The notes under the pieces: generated by a model | Told to the model about the DNA's origin: nothing | The model's input: the letters and a program-made list of their open reading frames with translations, nothing else | Database searches by the model: none | Assembly: GCA_009763385.1 (NCBI GenBank) | Contig: CM019824.1 | Span: 147,505,705 to 147,569,704 of the forward strand | Direction of reading: 5' to 3' | Length of the DNA stretch: 64,000 nt | From: Coix lacryma-jobi var. lacryma-jobi | Lineage: Eukaryota; Streptophyta; Magnoliopsida; Poales; Poaceae | Made by a program: the position numbers and the translations under genes | Shown here: in pieces, positions 30,901 to 41,269 of the stretch | Numbering within the stretch: position 1 is the stretch's first letter | How the letters are laid out: each line of letters starts with the position of its first letter

Positions 30901-32121
30901 ACAGCGTTTCTAAATGGGGATTTAGAAGAGAATGTTTACATGGCACAACCGAAAGGTTTTGTCATAAAAGGAAAAGAACAAATGGGGTGCCGCCTAAAGA
31001 AATCCATTTATGGATTAAAACAAGCTTCAAGACAGTGGTATTTGAAGTTTGATGGCACAATAAAGAAGTTTGGGTTTAAAGAAAATATTGAGGACAATTG
31101 CGTTTATGCAAAGTTTAAGAATGGAAAGTATATCTTCCTAATCCTGTATGTGGATGATATCTTGCTAGCTAGTAAGGATGTCAGTCTACTGCAGGAGACA
31201 AAGAAGTTCTTGTCCTCAAACTTTGATATGAAAGATCTTGGTGAAGCCTCATTCGTTCTAGGGATCGAGATTCATCGAGATAGAAGCAAAGGGGTATTAG
31301 GACTATCACAAAAGGCATACTTGGAAAAGGTTCTAAAGAAATTCAGTATGCACAAAAGTAAACCTTCACCTGCACCCATAGTCAAGGGCGATAGATATGG
31401 GGACTTTCAGTGTCCTAGGAACCAGTATGAGATCGATCAAATGAAAGCGGTTCCATATGCTTCAGCTGTCGGAAGCCTACAGTATGCTCAAGTTTGTACA
31501 CGCCCTGACTTAGCATTTGTTACCGGGTTACTTGGCAGATTTCAAAGCAATCCAGGCCTAGAACACTGGAAACTTGTAAAGAAAGTCTTGCGTTATCTGC
31601 AAGGCACAAAAGGCCTCATGTTGACATACAGAAAATCAGAATCCTTGCGCATAGAAGGGTACTCAGATTCTGATTATGCGGGAGATGATAGGAAGTCCAC
31701 GTCTGGATATGTTTTCACTCTCGCAGGGGGAGCCATATCGTGGAAAAGCTCCAAACAAACCGTCACTACATCGTCCACAATGTATGCCGAGTTTGTTGCA
31801 TGTTTCGAGGCCTCGGGGCAGGTGAACTGGCTAAAGAAGTTCATACCCGGTTTGAAAGTGGTTGACGACATCCATGGACCACTAAAGTTGTACTGTGATA
31901 ATTATCCAGCAGTACAGTATGCTCACAACAATAGGTCAAGTGGTGCTGCCAAACACATTGACATAAAGTACTATGTTGTGAAAGATAAAGTCCGGGATCA
32001 AACTATTAGTCTTGAGCACATTAGTACAAGTAAGATGCTCGCGGATCCGCTGACAAAAGGCTTACCACCCAACGTGTTCAGGGAACATGTAGCCGGCATG
32101 GGTTTAAGGGAAAGCCTATGA
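27913..32121 (+). CDS. gag-pol: Copia gag-pol polyprotein, 1402 aa, intact frame
   Basis: A single frame with gag (LKGDNYGEWRRKIDLAF near the start), a CCHC knuckle CLHCKKKGHLKKDC at about 276-289, and aspartic protease WWIDSGATVHV near 321. Next are the integrase finger (LWHCRLGH and CIDCIKGK) and core (HTDICGPF, VRSDRGGEYYG, PQQNGVAERRN). Reverse transcriptase (CKWVYKTKYDS, DVKTAFLNGD, LYVDDILLAS at about 1078) and RNase H (GYSDSDYAGDDRKSTSG, KHIDIKYYVV) follow. No stop or frameshift is seen. Translation may begin at the second ATG (MSCIKDIPVLKGDNY), which matches the usual gag start better. Copia order is certain; I do not assign a lineage. Confidence 0.93.
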   Translation: MVVVSGSFSLMSCIKDIPVLKGDNYGEWRRKIDLAFTLAEVDWVVTEPCPTEPVEPVREANEVDAVWQTRQRDFAPVRMSYDLEHRKWVMANKKCLAVVKNTIEPAIVGSIPECLTVTEYLDRIKSQFTGSSKTYATQLIKQLVTERYHGGGTGIREHILRMSTLASKLKPMDLALKDEFLIHLIFASLPKDFDTFVVNYNIHPEKWDLEKLIAMCVQEEERIKASHGGSINHVRDNKKRNFNAPSSSRFKGKTPYQPRQYQPQQYQQYTVDKDQCLHCKKKGHLKKDCPDFLKTFMANRGENIITFVNESLYIQYSKSTWWIDSGATVHVANSLQGFTSMRTLQRNERCIKVANGVRADVEAVGDLSLELPDGVALLLRDVLFVPSLMRNLISVSRLDNDGYGCHFGHGKCVIMFNDQCIGLAFQQDELYLLSLREKANSICNVTDNTSSSVNENRKRKRTLNESSKLWHCRLGHISRGRIERLVKNEILPPLEFSDLEQCIDCIKGKFVKQIKKNAKRSTGILQIIHTDICGPFPVKSVDGYDSFITFTDDYSRYGYIYPIKERSEALDKFKIFKAEVENQHDLKIKIVRSDRGGEYYGRHTPYGQVPGPFARFLQENGIVAQYSTPGEPQQNGVAERRNRTLMDMVRSMVSYSTLPLSLWMEALKTAIHILNRVPSKSVPKTPYELWTGKVPSLNHLRVWGSPAEAKVFNPNIGKLDPKTESCHFIGYPEKSKGFRFYCPDRYTKFVETRHAVFLEEQMIRGSTTARKIDLEEKRVYVPTPMIQEPFFVLPVPAAPTVHDTVVTAPVVCPSMATTSEHVEPVPQEPVETIVAHEEEQQQPPIEPGPSEVAPRRSQRVRRSAIPDDYEVYNTEEFQMEDDPTSFEEAMRSEHSSKWFEAMEEEMRSMSINKVWDLEVIPKGAKTVGCKWVYKTKYDSQGNIEKYKARLVAKGFTQREGIDYNETFSPVSCKDSFRIIMALVAHYDLELHQMDVKTAFLNGDLEENVYMAQPKGFVIKGKEQMGCRLKKSIYGLKQASRQWYLKFDGTIKKFGFKENIEDNCVYAKFKNGKYIFLILYVDDILLASKDVSLLQETKKFLSSNFDMKDLGEASFVLGIEIHRDRSKGVLGLSQKAYLEKVLKKFSMHKSKPSPAPIVKGDRYGDFQCPRNQYEIDQMKAVPYASAVGSLQYAQVCTRPDLAFVTGLLGRFQSNPGLEHWKLVKKVLRYLQGTKGLMLTYRKSESLRIEGYSDSDYAGDDRKSTSGYVFTLAGGAISWKSSKQTVTTSSTMYAEFVACFEASGQVNWLKKFIPGLKVVDDIHGPLKLYCDNYPAVQYAHNNRSSGAAKHIDIKYYVVKDKVRDQTISLEHISTSKMLADPLTKGLPPNVFREHVAGMGLRESL

Positions 32122-32295
32122 TTCCTGGACTATAAGGGGCCCAAAAGGCAATGGAACTATTTCGGAACAAAGATGTGTGTTGTAGCTGTTGAATCTATCG
32201 GCAACTGACCGTGACGATGAAGCATGCTCTATGCACTATCTGTGAAGAAATGGGAAAGTCAAGTTAAAGATAAAAGGTACAGTATACAGTTGAGA

Positions 32296-32308
32296 TCAAG
32301 GGGGAGAT
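32296..32308 (+). other. polypurine tract
   Basis: GATCAAGGGGGAGAT directly before the 3' LTR. Confidence 0.85.
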
Positions 32309-32787
32309 TGTTAGGTTGATCTCTACCAGGGGCCCAACGGCCACCTGGATCCCGTGATTATCGCGCCCTGATCGGGGGCGCCCAGCCCAAGATTGGCTGG
32401 TGGGCCCCCGTCGCACTGTGCAATATAAAAGGGGTGGGGTGCCGGCGGGCTCTAGATACGAGGTTTCTCGGAGCCGTCCATACCCTACCTACAAACCCTA
32501 AACCGATCAAGAGGGTGCGCAGCGAGCGGCGGGAAGTACCACCGGCGGCGCTGTCACCGTCTCCCTTTCCGGATAGCGACGACCGGCGACCCTCTTCACC
32601 AACCGTCGCTGCCCGTGCGCAGATCTTCACCGACGAACGTGATGGCGGGTTCCTCCTCCAACTCCGATGGTATGTGTCCCTATTCCTCCCTTTCTCCCTC
32701 TCGGATCTAGTGTATACTCTCTGTTCTTGCCGTGTATGAGATCATAGCCCCACTGATCTACACCTAGAAGGTCCTAGGGAATTAACA
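32309..32787 (+). repeat. 3' LTR of the 6.4-kb Copia
   Basis: 479 bp, the same length as the 5' LTR, and no difference was found on reading. Confidence 0.93.
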
Positions 32788-32874
32788 GATATATCACAAA
32801 TTCACAACCGCAGATTACTCTTTTGTACAGCTGGCAATAGAATGAACTACCATGGGCAGCAGTCTCGGCACTCG

Positions 32875-35800
32875 TTAATCGACAACAATTTCCCTCGCCA
32901 TGGCATCCTTATTCACGACAAGTTTCCCATCTTCATCCCTGGTGAAAAGCTTCTCCATCAGATCGTCCCAACTCGTTCTACCTGCAGATTTTGTTTCCGT
33001 GGTTGTCTCACTATGAGTATCCGAGGGTGGTGCAGTGCCACCATCCTCCTGAATCTCCTCTTCAGACAGGTCCGCAGCATGAGGAACATCCAGGGTCTTT
33101 GCTCTCTGGAGAGCATTCTTGTGTTCCTCCTCAAAACTTTGCAGTCTCTCCATCTTTTGCTGCAGAGGTGGAGTCATTTCCTTCTTGCTGTCCATCATTA
33201 GCTGTGAAAAACACAGATCTGTAATCAGTAACAAATATTCACTGCAAAAGTTAACATAGAAGCTCTTCTGAGTTTGCTGCTACAAAGATGTACTACATTT
33301 CTGAACGTTTTGTTCGCAAGTAGCTCACCTTTTATCTTCCAAGTTTATTCATACTGGTAAAAGGTACTCCCTCTATCCCTAAATATCTGTCGTTCTCGCT
33401 TCCCGAGAAATGACTTTGATTAATTTTATATAAAAACATATTAATATTTATGATACATAATTGATATCATTAGACAGATCTTTTAATCTAGTTTTTTAAT
33501 AAATTTATTTGGAGACACAAATATTGCATGTATTTTCTACAAATCTAGTCAAACTTGTGGCATGGAAACCGAAAACGACGATTAATAAGGGACTGAAGGA
33601 GTAGACATCTTCTGAATACAGTATACTACAAAAAAAAATCATGATGATACAAAGTGTACTTCCTAATTTTACAACAGCTCTTAGGGAAGAAAAATGTGCA
33701 TAAAAGAGAAATAGCAGAAGCAAAAAGGATAACACATAAAGCCAAATCTAAATAAGTATGCTATTCACAGATGCTTGGAAAAATACTAAAGTTTTTGCAG
33801 AGTTTTCCTTGCTTTTCCATACGGCAAAACCATATAAGCTAGTCATGCAAACATGGTTCCACGATTTCTTGTCGAACCTCCTTATATTGGATATTTACAT
33901 TATATATACGGTAGGGGGTCTTCCCTTCCATTTTCTAACATTTTCTTGTAATGGTACATCAACCAGAAATATAATATGGCCTGTTTAGCAATTGGATACA
34001 TGTGTAACCAACAAGATACTACAGTTCAAAGAAATTGGGTACATGGAAAATTGTTAAAATAAATCTGCGACAAGTATTATAATGAGTTTATACCTCTAAA
34101 GCCTTTTGTGATTCTCGTTCTATCCAAGCAATGGCATGATCAGAAGTGGTACTGCATGATAAAACAACATGCTCAAACCTTCCTTCCACTGGAATTGCAG
34201 TTCTGACCTCAGGCGGGAATCTTCCACATCTGCAGATGAGTAGCATTGTAGTCATTAGAAATATCAAAACATACTTTTTGTGTACAACAATGAAAAAGTT
34301 TTGTAAAATAAAACATCTCTAGCATTGTAGTATGCAGACGGTGCTGTATGAACATACATCAAACCTAGGTACTGACATGAATCACATTCCATGATAATAG
34401 ACCCTAAAAAGATATATTATCCGATAATCTCCAGATAACTCATCAATTTTGAAACAACCTATCTGTACTAGGCTCCTGAACTCTACCTTATTTATTCTTA
34501 CTATTCGTAATTTATTTTATCTTGTAAGGAAGTTGAGGAAAACAAGGTAGCCTTCATCTGTTCAAACAATATAGAAGAGTATCCATACTCTGATGCATGA
34601 GAGGACTGAAGCATTGCTGCTTTCTACTAGAAAAAAATACAATGACTAAAAAAAATCCTTGCATTAAATTATGAAAAAGGGCTGTAGTATGGATTATAAG
34701 CAACAGGCAGGAGCTTCCTTATACTAGAGAGTAGGTTTGTTGTTTATATTATTTATGACATAATAACAGAAACGAGCAATTAGCAAGCAGGGGAAGCTAC
34801 TATTTGCAATCATATCATACATTACCTGCAAAATTTCCTCTCAACGATATGATACATTCGCCCAGGAGCATACAATCTTCTTGGATCTTTAAATTTTTTC
34901 TTGTCTTGTTTAAATGTATCTCTCAAACAGATGAGGAATAGCAAGCAGGGCAAGCTGTCCAAAGCATAAAGGCCTGGTGAAAAACTTAATCATACATGCA
35001 CTTGTTTTTTTTCATACATGCAGTTTTTTTTTTTTTTTTTTTTTTGTGAACATGAGCAGAAATACATAAGAATCTGGAGGAAGTGAACGTGATCTAGTTA
35101 CCAGAAGATAGACCCAAAAATGTACTCCAGCGGTGTCGGTGTTCTTGGCAAAAAGTCATCCTGGAAGAGACACCATAAAGTAAGCCAAAGACTTCAGATG
35201 AGACAAAGATTTCATTAGTACCAGAGATGACAATTAAATTGACAACATAGGATTGGCTGAGTTCATAAAGGTTCATTTATTCAGAATAAACAAGACAGCA
35301 ACAGAGCAACAACGAACATTGGTAGCTGCAGCCTTGCAGCACACACAAATACTCCTTATCAACTCAACTTGCTGCATGAAACAAATTCATTGCGTTTTGG
35401 GGCAATGAGAAAGCAGGGTATATTTACTGGTACTGGTTGCTCTTCAAATTGAAACATTGCATTTCATGATCGATAGATATGGTTTAGCACGTGAAAACTA
35501 AATGATTCCTGCCGTTCTGTCTAATCAAACTAATTCTCCTTTCAAAGACATTCCGAATGAGGCAACAAGCAAAGCACATTTGATCAAATTGATTGATCCC
35601 CTTCCTGCCTCTCCTACACACAAACCATCCCCAACAGGGCAATTGTTGATGAAAGGCAGCAAATCAACACCCGTAGAAGTCGATGGCAACATCCTAATAC
35701 AGCACGGAGCCCCCACGTTAATGTAGAAGGTCAAACGCGCGCCCCGTGCGTACCTGGAGCACGACGGAGTTGATGACGTCAGCGTACTTGACGGCGAGGT

Positions 35801-36588
35801 TGAGCGACATACACCTGGCGGGCGCGAGGGCGTAGCACCTGATTCGGCTCCTGGGTATGTTGTCGAACTCCTTGCGGTTGTTGACCACCAGCACGGTCAT
35901 GAGCGCGGCGATGCCGGAGCCGAGCGAGTGGCCGGTGAAGATGAGCTTGTACTCGGGCCCGTAACGGCGCAGCAGGTCCCGCAGCGTCTCCCCCTCCCGC
36001 TCCAGGATGAACTTGGCGGCCTTGAGCAGGCCGTGGTGCACGTAGCCGCCGTCGAACATCTGCATCCCGAGCTTGTTGTCCATGAGCACCTGCGGAACGA
36101 ACGAAAATGGGTCGCGACGCAACAACAAACCCCGTCAGATCATCCCCGCCCTGCTGCTCATGGTCATGGAACGGGGCCAATCGCCCGGTTGGTTGCTCGG
36201 CGTCGCGAGCCGGACGGACCTTGTAGTCGGCGTTGCGCACGAGGTTGAGGCCGCGCACGGCGAGGATGACCTCCCTGTGCGCCTCGTCGACGTAGACGAG
36301 GTACGGCGGGCACGCGTTGCCGACGTCCTTGTAGGCGGCGCGCTTGATGATGCCCTTGGCGTCGATGTCGAAGTAGCCGCGCTCCGGCGGCGCGAACTTG
36401 GGGTTGGCGAGGTCGTCGTCGTAGTTGGCGAGCACGGCGCGGCAGAGGCGCGGGATGGGCTCGAACTCGTCGCGGGACGCCGGCGGCCACGTCTCGCTGT
36501 CGTAGGCGCCGATGTAGGTGAGCCGCTTACAGGCCCACCGCGTGCATCCCAGGCACACCACCCACTCGAGCCCGCAACTCACCGACAT
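32875..36588 (-). CDS. class 3 lipase, mono/diacylglycerol-lipase type, 451 aa
   Basis: Six exons on the minus strand: 36588-36220, 36089-35754, 35160-35102, 34954-34826, 34229-34094 and 33201-32875. All introns are GT-AG and phases are consistent. The protein begins MSVSCGLEWVVCLGCTRWAC, the N-terminal domain of mono/diacylglycerol lipases. It carries the nucleophile elbow GHSLG (Ser about 178) with candidate Asp 236/237 in DDFLPRTPTPLEYIF and His 329 in SDHAIAWIER. Known relatives are predicted serine hydrolases of acylglycerols, also annotated as calmodulin-binding heat-shock proteins; substrate here is inferred. The Cys-rich CLPCLLFLIC stretch after exon 3 may associate with membrane. The C-terminal exon is acidic with a coiled-coil-like QQKMERLQSFEEEHKNAL and ends SWDDLMEKLFTRDEDGKLVV. 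Exon 1 is GC-rich. A complete Copia sits just past the stop codon and a Stowaway MITE lies in the last intron. Intact as read. Confidence 0.92.
33367..33601. mobile_element. Stowaway-like MITE, family 2, in last lipase intron
   Basis: Flanked by TA, beginning CTCCCTCTATCCCTAAATAT and ending GGGACTGAAGGAG. Its interior matches the copies at 1683-1917 and 56451-56686. It lies wholly within intron 33202-34093. Confidence 0.8.
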
Positions 36589-37164
36589 GGCCGGCCGCCG
36601 CCCCGCCGCCGCCTAGACCCAACCACCCACTCGCCTGCCTGCCTGCCTCGAGACCTCGGGGTCTGGTGCGGTGGCTGGCGGGCGGGCGGCTAAGGTCGTC
36701 TCCTTGCCTCCTCTCTGCGGTCTGCAGGTCGCCTCCTCGGCTGCATCAAACTCCGGTGGCTGCTGGGCGCTGCTGCCTGCTGCGGGTCTCCACTCTGGGT
36801 TTGGTGGTCGTCTTTCCGCGAGTAGCTTCTTCTAGAATTATATTTTCCGGCTTTGTTTCTTCCGGAACCCACGAGCCCGGCGAGCTGGAGAGTGGGTGTG
36901 GGTGTGACCCGGTGGGGGCGGGGCGCTCCCTGTGCTGTGCCTCTTCTGCTTCGCTGTCTCTGCAGTGCCTGCCGCGTGCGCCGCGGCTGTGCGGGCGGCG
37001 CACACCTGCACTGGGTGGGATTGGGCTGCTATTCGCTTTCCTTCGCGGTGCTTTCGGTTTCGGACCGACGCGGTCACGAGCCTGCGCTAGGCAGGCGCGG
37101 GCGGGATGGATCGGCCGCCGGAAGTTGTGGAACGACGAGGCCGCCCATCTTCTTTCGGAGAACA
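36589..37164 (-). promoter_or_regulatory. upstream region of the lipase gene
   Basis: GC-rich sequence without a gene-like frame, presumably 5' UTR and promoter of the lipase gene. No TATA box is evident. Confidence 0.4.
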
Positions 37165-38188
37165 CGGAATACGAGCTTCACCTAAGTTGTTTTTTTTTTC
37201 AAACACCTCTTTTTTCAAAACAGTTCATAGGTGAAGCTATTTTTTCTTCTCTCTCACACAGGGATGAGCTGAGATGAAACTGAAAAAATAGCTTTTTTCA
37301 GCTTCAGGTGACAATTTGTGGGTCCCACCATGTGTAAAGACTAGCCTTGCCCCTGGTCACAGGTCCTGCTGCTCGTTGTTGCCGTCACATGCCGCCGCCG
37401 TAGAAACTGTCGCCCGCGTGTGGCCAGCACCCATTTGGCCATCTCCGGCGAGCAGCGATGTTGCGGCCGGACTCGAGCCCACACTGCATGGGCGCCGCCC
37501 GCAGGCCTACCGGCCACAACCAACCAACGAAGCTGCTCGCAGCCCTATCGCCACCGTCGACGTAGCCTCCCTAGCTGGGATTGGCCGCCAACCAGGGGAG
37601 TCTCGGGTGGCGCCGCCGACCGCCGCAGCCAAGCACGGGCACAACCGTGGGGGAAAGGCATGGGGCGCAGCTCGCGGGGGCAGGCCCTCCATGCTGGAGG
37701 ACGCGGGTGGACGCAGGCACGTGCTTGTCGGTGCACAGACGCCGCGTGGGCATGTGGGCGCCAAGCCGCCGGGGAGGCGGGGACGCGACCGCCAGGCCGG
37801 GGTGCTGCCTTCTTGGGGCTCGGGCTGCTGTGTACGCAGTCGCCGAGGACGCTGCTTGTTTGGGGGCACGACTGCCCGGTGTACTTGCTTGCTTGTGCGC
37901 CACCGCCGGAGGCCTGGCTTGCTTGGGGGTGTGGCCGTCGGGATAATGCAGGCATGGAGGCTCACGAGCGGCTCACGGAGAAAGACTCGGTGAAGAAGAC
38001 GATAAAACAGATTGGGGAAAAAAGAAAGATAAGGGTACTATAGTAATTTATTTTTTTATTTTAAGGTGAGAAGCTGTTTTGCCAAACAGTGGCACAAAAA
38101 ATAGCTCAGCTTCATTGATAAATCTGCTTATTAAGCTGAAACTGGAAAAAAATAGCTTCAATAGTGAAGTTGAGCCGTACCAAACGGG
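37165..38188. mobile_element. probable hAT-like element carrying GC-rich cargo
   Basis: The outer parts (37171-37310 and 38060-38188) resemble the MITE at 24281-24600: repeated AGCTTCA/TGAAGCT words, 'aaaaaatagctt' and a right end CCGTACCAAACGGGGC. Between them is about 700 bp of GC-rich sequence with long frames on both strands but no recognisable protein. The left terminus is degenerate. Confidence 0.4.
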
Positions 38189-38198
38189 GCCTATATAG

Positions 38199-38743
38199 GG
38201 GGCGTTTGGGACTCCTCCGCTCCTGTTTTTGTTGCCTCGCTTCAGCTCTACAATGTCAAACATGTCTGACTCTAACAACTCTACTCCACAAAAAAAGTGG
38301 AGCTGGAGGCTAACTCTATGTTTCTATGGAACACCTTAAGGTGTACTTCAGTTTTTAGACTTTATACTTCCACATGGAGTTGTGAGATGATTACTCATAT
38401 TACCATTGATTAATTGTCTACCCATATACTAATATTTTCAACTCCTGTAAGCACACGTCGAATCTTTCTATCATTTACAATTTACCAGACAATTATTTAT
38501 ATTTAAATTATAGCCCCAATTAATATTCTATTATTTGTTTTCTATTTTTTAAAAAATATCAAGTGTGATTTTAATTAGGAGTATAATGGACTTTTTATAT
38601 GAAAACAACCCATTTCTAGAGCTGGAGCAGAGCTATGTGCCAAATAAGATCATCTACTTTACAAACTCTACGATGGAGTTGCTCTATGGCGGAGTTCGTG
38701 GAGCATATCAATAAAAATGAGAGTAGAGTCGTCTCAAACACCG
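38199..38743. mobile_element. MITE-like element with GGGCGTTTGGGACTCC end
   Basis: The left end GGGCGTTTGGGACTCCTCCG pairs imperfectly with the complement of the right end GTCGTCTCAAACACCGTC. Subterminal 'aactctactccac', 'acaaactctacgatggag' and 'ctggagcagagct' words are arranged inversely. Superfamily uncertain, probably hAT. Confidence 0.5.
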
Positions 38744-39589
38744 TCATAGTACAGTAGCATCATCCTGCATACAGATACAGCTCGGTCAACGAACGCATGC
38801 ATCCAGGAAATTTCTATTCTAGCCGTGGCGGCGCCCCTCTGCGTATCTGGTTTGCAGTCCTTTCATCAAACAGGAAAAGAAAAAGGAATTTCACAAGAGC
38901 AAATGTGCGAATTTGTTTATGAGACACGGATATAACGAAAACTTGAGCCAAAATTGTTCAAATCGCCTACCCTGTGTTGAACTACCTGATCAGCCCGACA
39001 AAGCAAAGATAAATGTTTTGGTCTTAAACAATGGGCCCAAGCAGTTGAGTGGTTGACAGCAAGCGCATGTTAGGTGGGTGCATAGTAGCCATGATAGCAC
39101 AATAGCTAATCATCCTCAGGGGTGGTAATGGATCATGACTCTCATCCATTCTTCACAATCCAACTTAGTTCTTTCCAATTTTAGTTCAAAATCATATAGT
39201 ATTACGATCCGATCTTTATTGAGCCTGATTCTTAAATTTGCTAGGCTAAATTAGAGGACCCTTTACCACCCCTAATCATCCTTGCCAGTTGCCGGTCAAG
39301 ACGCTGAGGTCTGGTTTGACCCGGATTCAGGGCTGTTCCAGTTTTAGTTGTTGTTACTACTACTACTATTCTTATTGTAGTGTTATTATTATTGTGTTCT
39401 GGAGATGACGAGCGAACATTAGTTGCATCTGATCAAGTAAGATTAACACAAATTAAGAATGTGCCCACTTTTGAAGTTGTCTGAGCTGGCACCATTCCTC
39501 AAACTGACTGCAGTGGTATACTGTATACCATACTGTAGTAGGATATAAAGTAAAAAAAATCTGTAGCGGTAACGTATATCAAACGCTAA
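38744..39589. other. intergenic, no feature seen
   Basis: AT-rich; a short TAC/TAT repeat near 39355-39395 is the only pattern noticed. Confidence 0.5.
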
Positions 39590-39878
39590 ACTGAAGGAGC
39601 AGCAAATGGTACGCTATATCTAACGCCCGAGCGGAGCTTTAGCGGATGACATGTGAGAGAGAGGTGATTGCATGCTGTGGTAGGCCCACTAATTCAAATA
39701 ACTAAAAAATATTATAACTCACAAACTAAAAATCCAAATTAAATTCCGATTGCACCATTATATCCGTTGCAATTAATTCTTTAAAACTAGATCTTTCATG
39801 GATATATTTAGATAAAGTAACACGTGGGCCAGACAGTATAGAGGATGAAAATAGAGGAACGTAAGTGCGGATAGTGTC
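39590..39878. mobile_element. Harbinger-like element remnant
   Basis: 39690-39870 aligns with 4480-4750 ('aatccaaattaaattccgat', 'aaactagatct', 'gatgaaaatagaggaa'). It ends in GTGCGGATAGTG, a degenerate form of the GTGCAGATAGTC terminus. No matching left end was found, so the copy is truncated or decayed. Confidence 0.6.
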
Positions 39879-40899
39879 AGCACGGCCAGGCACTGGAGGC
39901 ACAGTTGGCGAACTCTGGCTTGGATTGATGCTTCTCCGCCAGTGTGGCCGCATTATTGATCGGTTGGTTCTCGCGCACAACAACTCACACACACACAAAC
40001 AAAAAAACGGAGGGTCAGGTAAGACAGCGAACCCTGGTCAACGGTTGAACTGCAAATGCATCCAATCTTATTCTCTCTCTAGACAATAATCGCATGCCCC
40101 CGGGGACTACTGACTGACAGCTACCTCGCGGTCAAGCGTACGCGTGCAAAATGTGGAAGCCCGATAGTGACATGCTTTCCCAACAACTCTAGCCTAATCT
40201 TGTGCGTTGCATGACTCGCTTCCATCTGCCATCCTTCGTCGCATTTCTGAGTGCCATGGCACACTGCACAACTGAAAGGAAATGCAGATTAGTGACATAA
40301 CGACAGTAGTTCGCTGGACATTCGTTCAAGGGCTGGCAGTCTGGCACTTTATCGGGGCATGTCGGTTGTGGAGATTGCCCAAGAGAGCAAAAGCATCAAG
40401 CAAAGTACGGCAAAGCGAGGAGTAGTGCTTTCTTATGTCATCGTGGAGAGCCGCTGTCGAGGAGCTGTGCGCGGGCCCACGGTTTTCTTCGAAGCCAAGG
40501 CCAGATTGCCAGAAGAGACTTCGACGCTGAACTTTTGCCACGCGCGCATCACTGGGCATGTTGGAAACTTGTCGTTTCCATGCTCGCTGGCTGGACGCGG
40601 GTCCGTGGCGCCAGCCGCCGCCGCGCTCGGAGATAAAGGCCTACTACTACACGGAACTTCCTTGTATGATGGGCTTTCGCGTAGCGGGCCTTGTATGATG
40701 GGCTGGAAACGCAAAAGCCGGTTGTCGATGGACGCTCGTTTCGAGCTGCGCGTCCTGATCACAAGTGGGCCCCCTTCTCGTGAAAAAGAGTTTATCAGTG
40801 GACCCACCCGCGCCGCGGCGGAGGATACCGGAAAACCACGCAGCGAAAAGAACCCAATCCGCTGGTCCCACCCACAGTCCCACACCAAATCCGTCCTCG
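39879..40899. other. intergenic / promoter side of the ALY gene
   Basis: No coding gene recognised. GC content rises after 40430. The region directly before 40900 is presumably the promoter of the plus-strand gene; no clear TATA box is seen. Confidence 0.4.
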
Positions 40900-41269
40900 C
40901 CTACTACTCCCCTCTCTCAATTCGACGAAGAGAAGACTCTCGTCGAGTCGCCGGTCGTCGCAACCGCCGGCCAAAACCAATCTCGGCGCTTCCCCGGAGA
41001 ACCCCTCCGGAAGTCGGCGGATCCCGGGTCATCCAACACCCACCGCGCACTTCGTTTCTCTCGCGTCCCCCACCCGCGCGCAAACCCTCATGCGATTAGG
41101 GTTGTAGCGATCTCGTCTCGCTACCGGCGGACGGCTGCGGAACGGGCCGCCACGCGCTCCTCTGCGTTCGATCCACTCACCTACCGCTGAAACTGCACTT
41201 TGAGCTGTCGCCACCAGAAGGCCTTCGCGAGTCCTTTGCCTCCTCACTCCGTCAGGCTCGTCGCCGCAG
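40900..41269 (+). other. probable 5' UTR exon of the ALY/THO4 gene
   Basis: Pyrimidine- and GC-rich sequence with no start codon that leads into the downstream protein. It ends in a good donor CGCAG|GTTCGT at 41269/41270. It would be joined to 42837 (acceptor 'tattgtgcag') across a 1.57-kb leader intron. The transcription start is a guess. Confidence 0.5.

Larger units (their letters stand above)
26351..32787 (+). mobile_element. complete Ty1/Copia retrotransposon with 479-bp LTRs
   Basis: 6437 bp, bounded by LTRs 26351-26829 and 32309-32787 and flanked by GATAT (26346-26350 and 32788-32792). The primer binding site, one uninterrupted gag-pol frame and a polypurine tract are present. No difference was seen between the two LTRs. 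It lies on the plus strand, opposite to the lipase gene whose stop codon is 83 bp beyond the target duplication. Confidence 0.95.

Noticed and set aside
35928..36693. Plus-strand frames of 106 and 206 aa over lipase exons 1-2
   Set aside because: Antisense to the well-supported lipase exons.
37316..38043. Frames of 207 and 225 aa
   Set aside because: Two overlapping frames of low-complexity composition within a transposon cargo; no motif or splice support.
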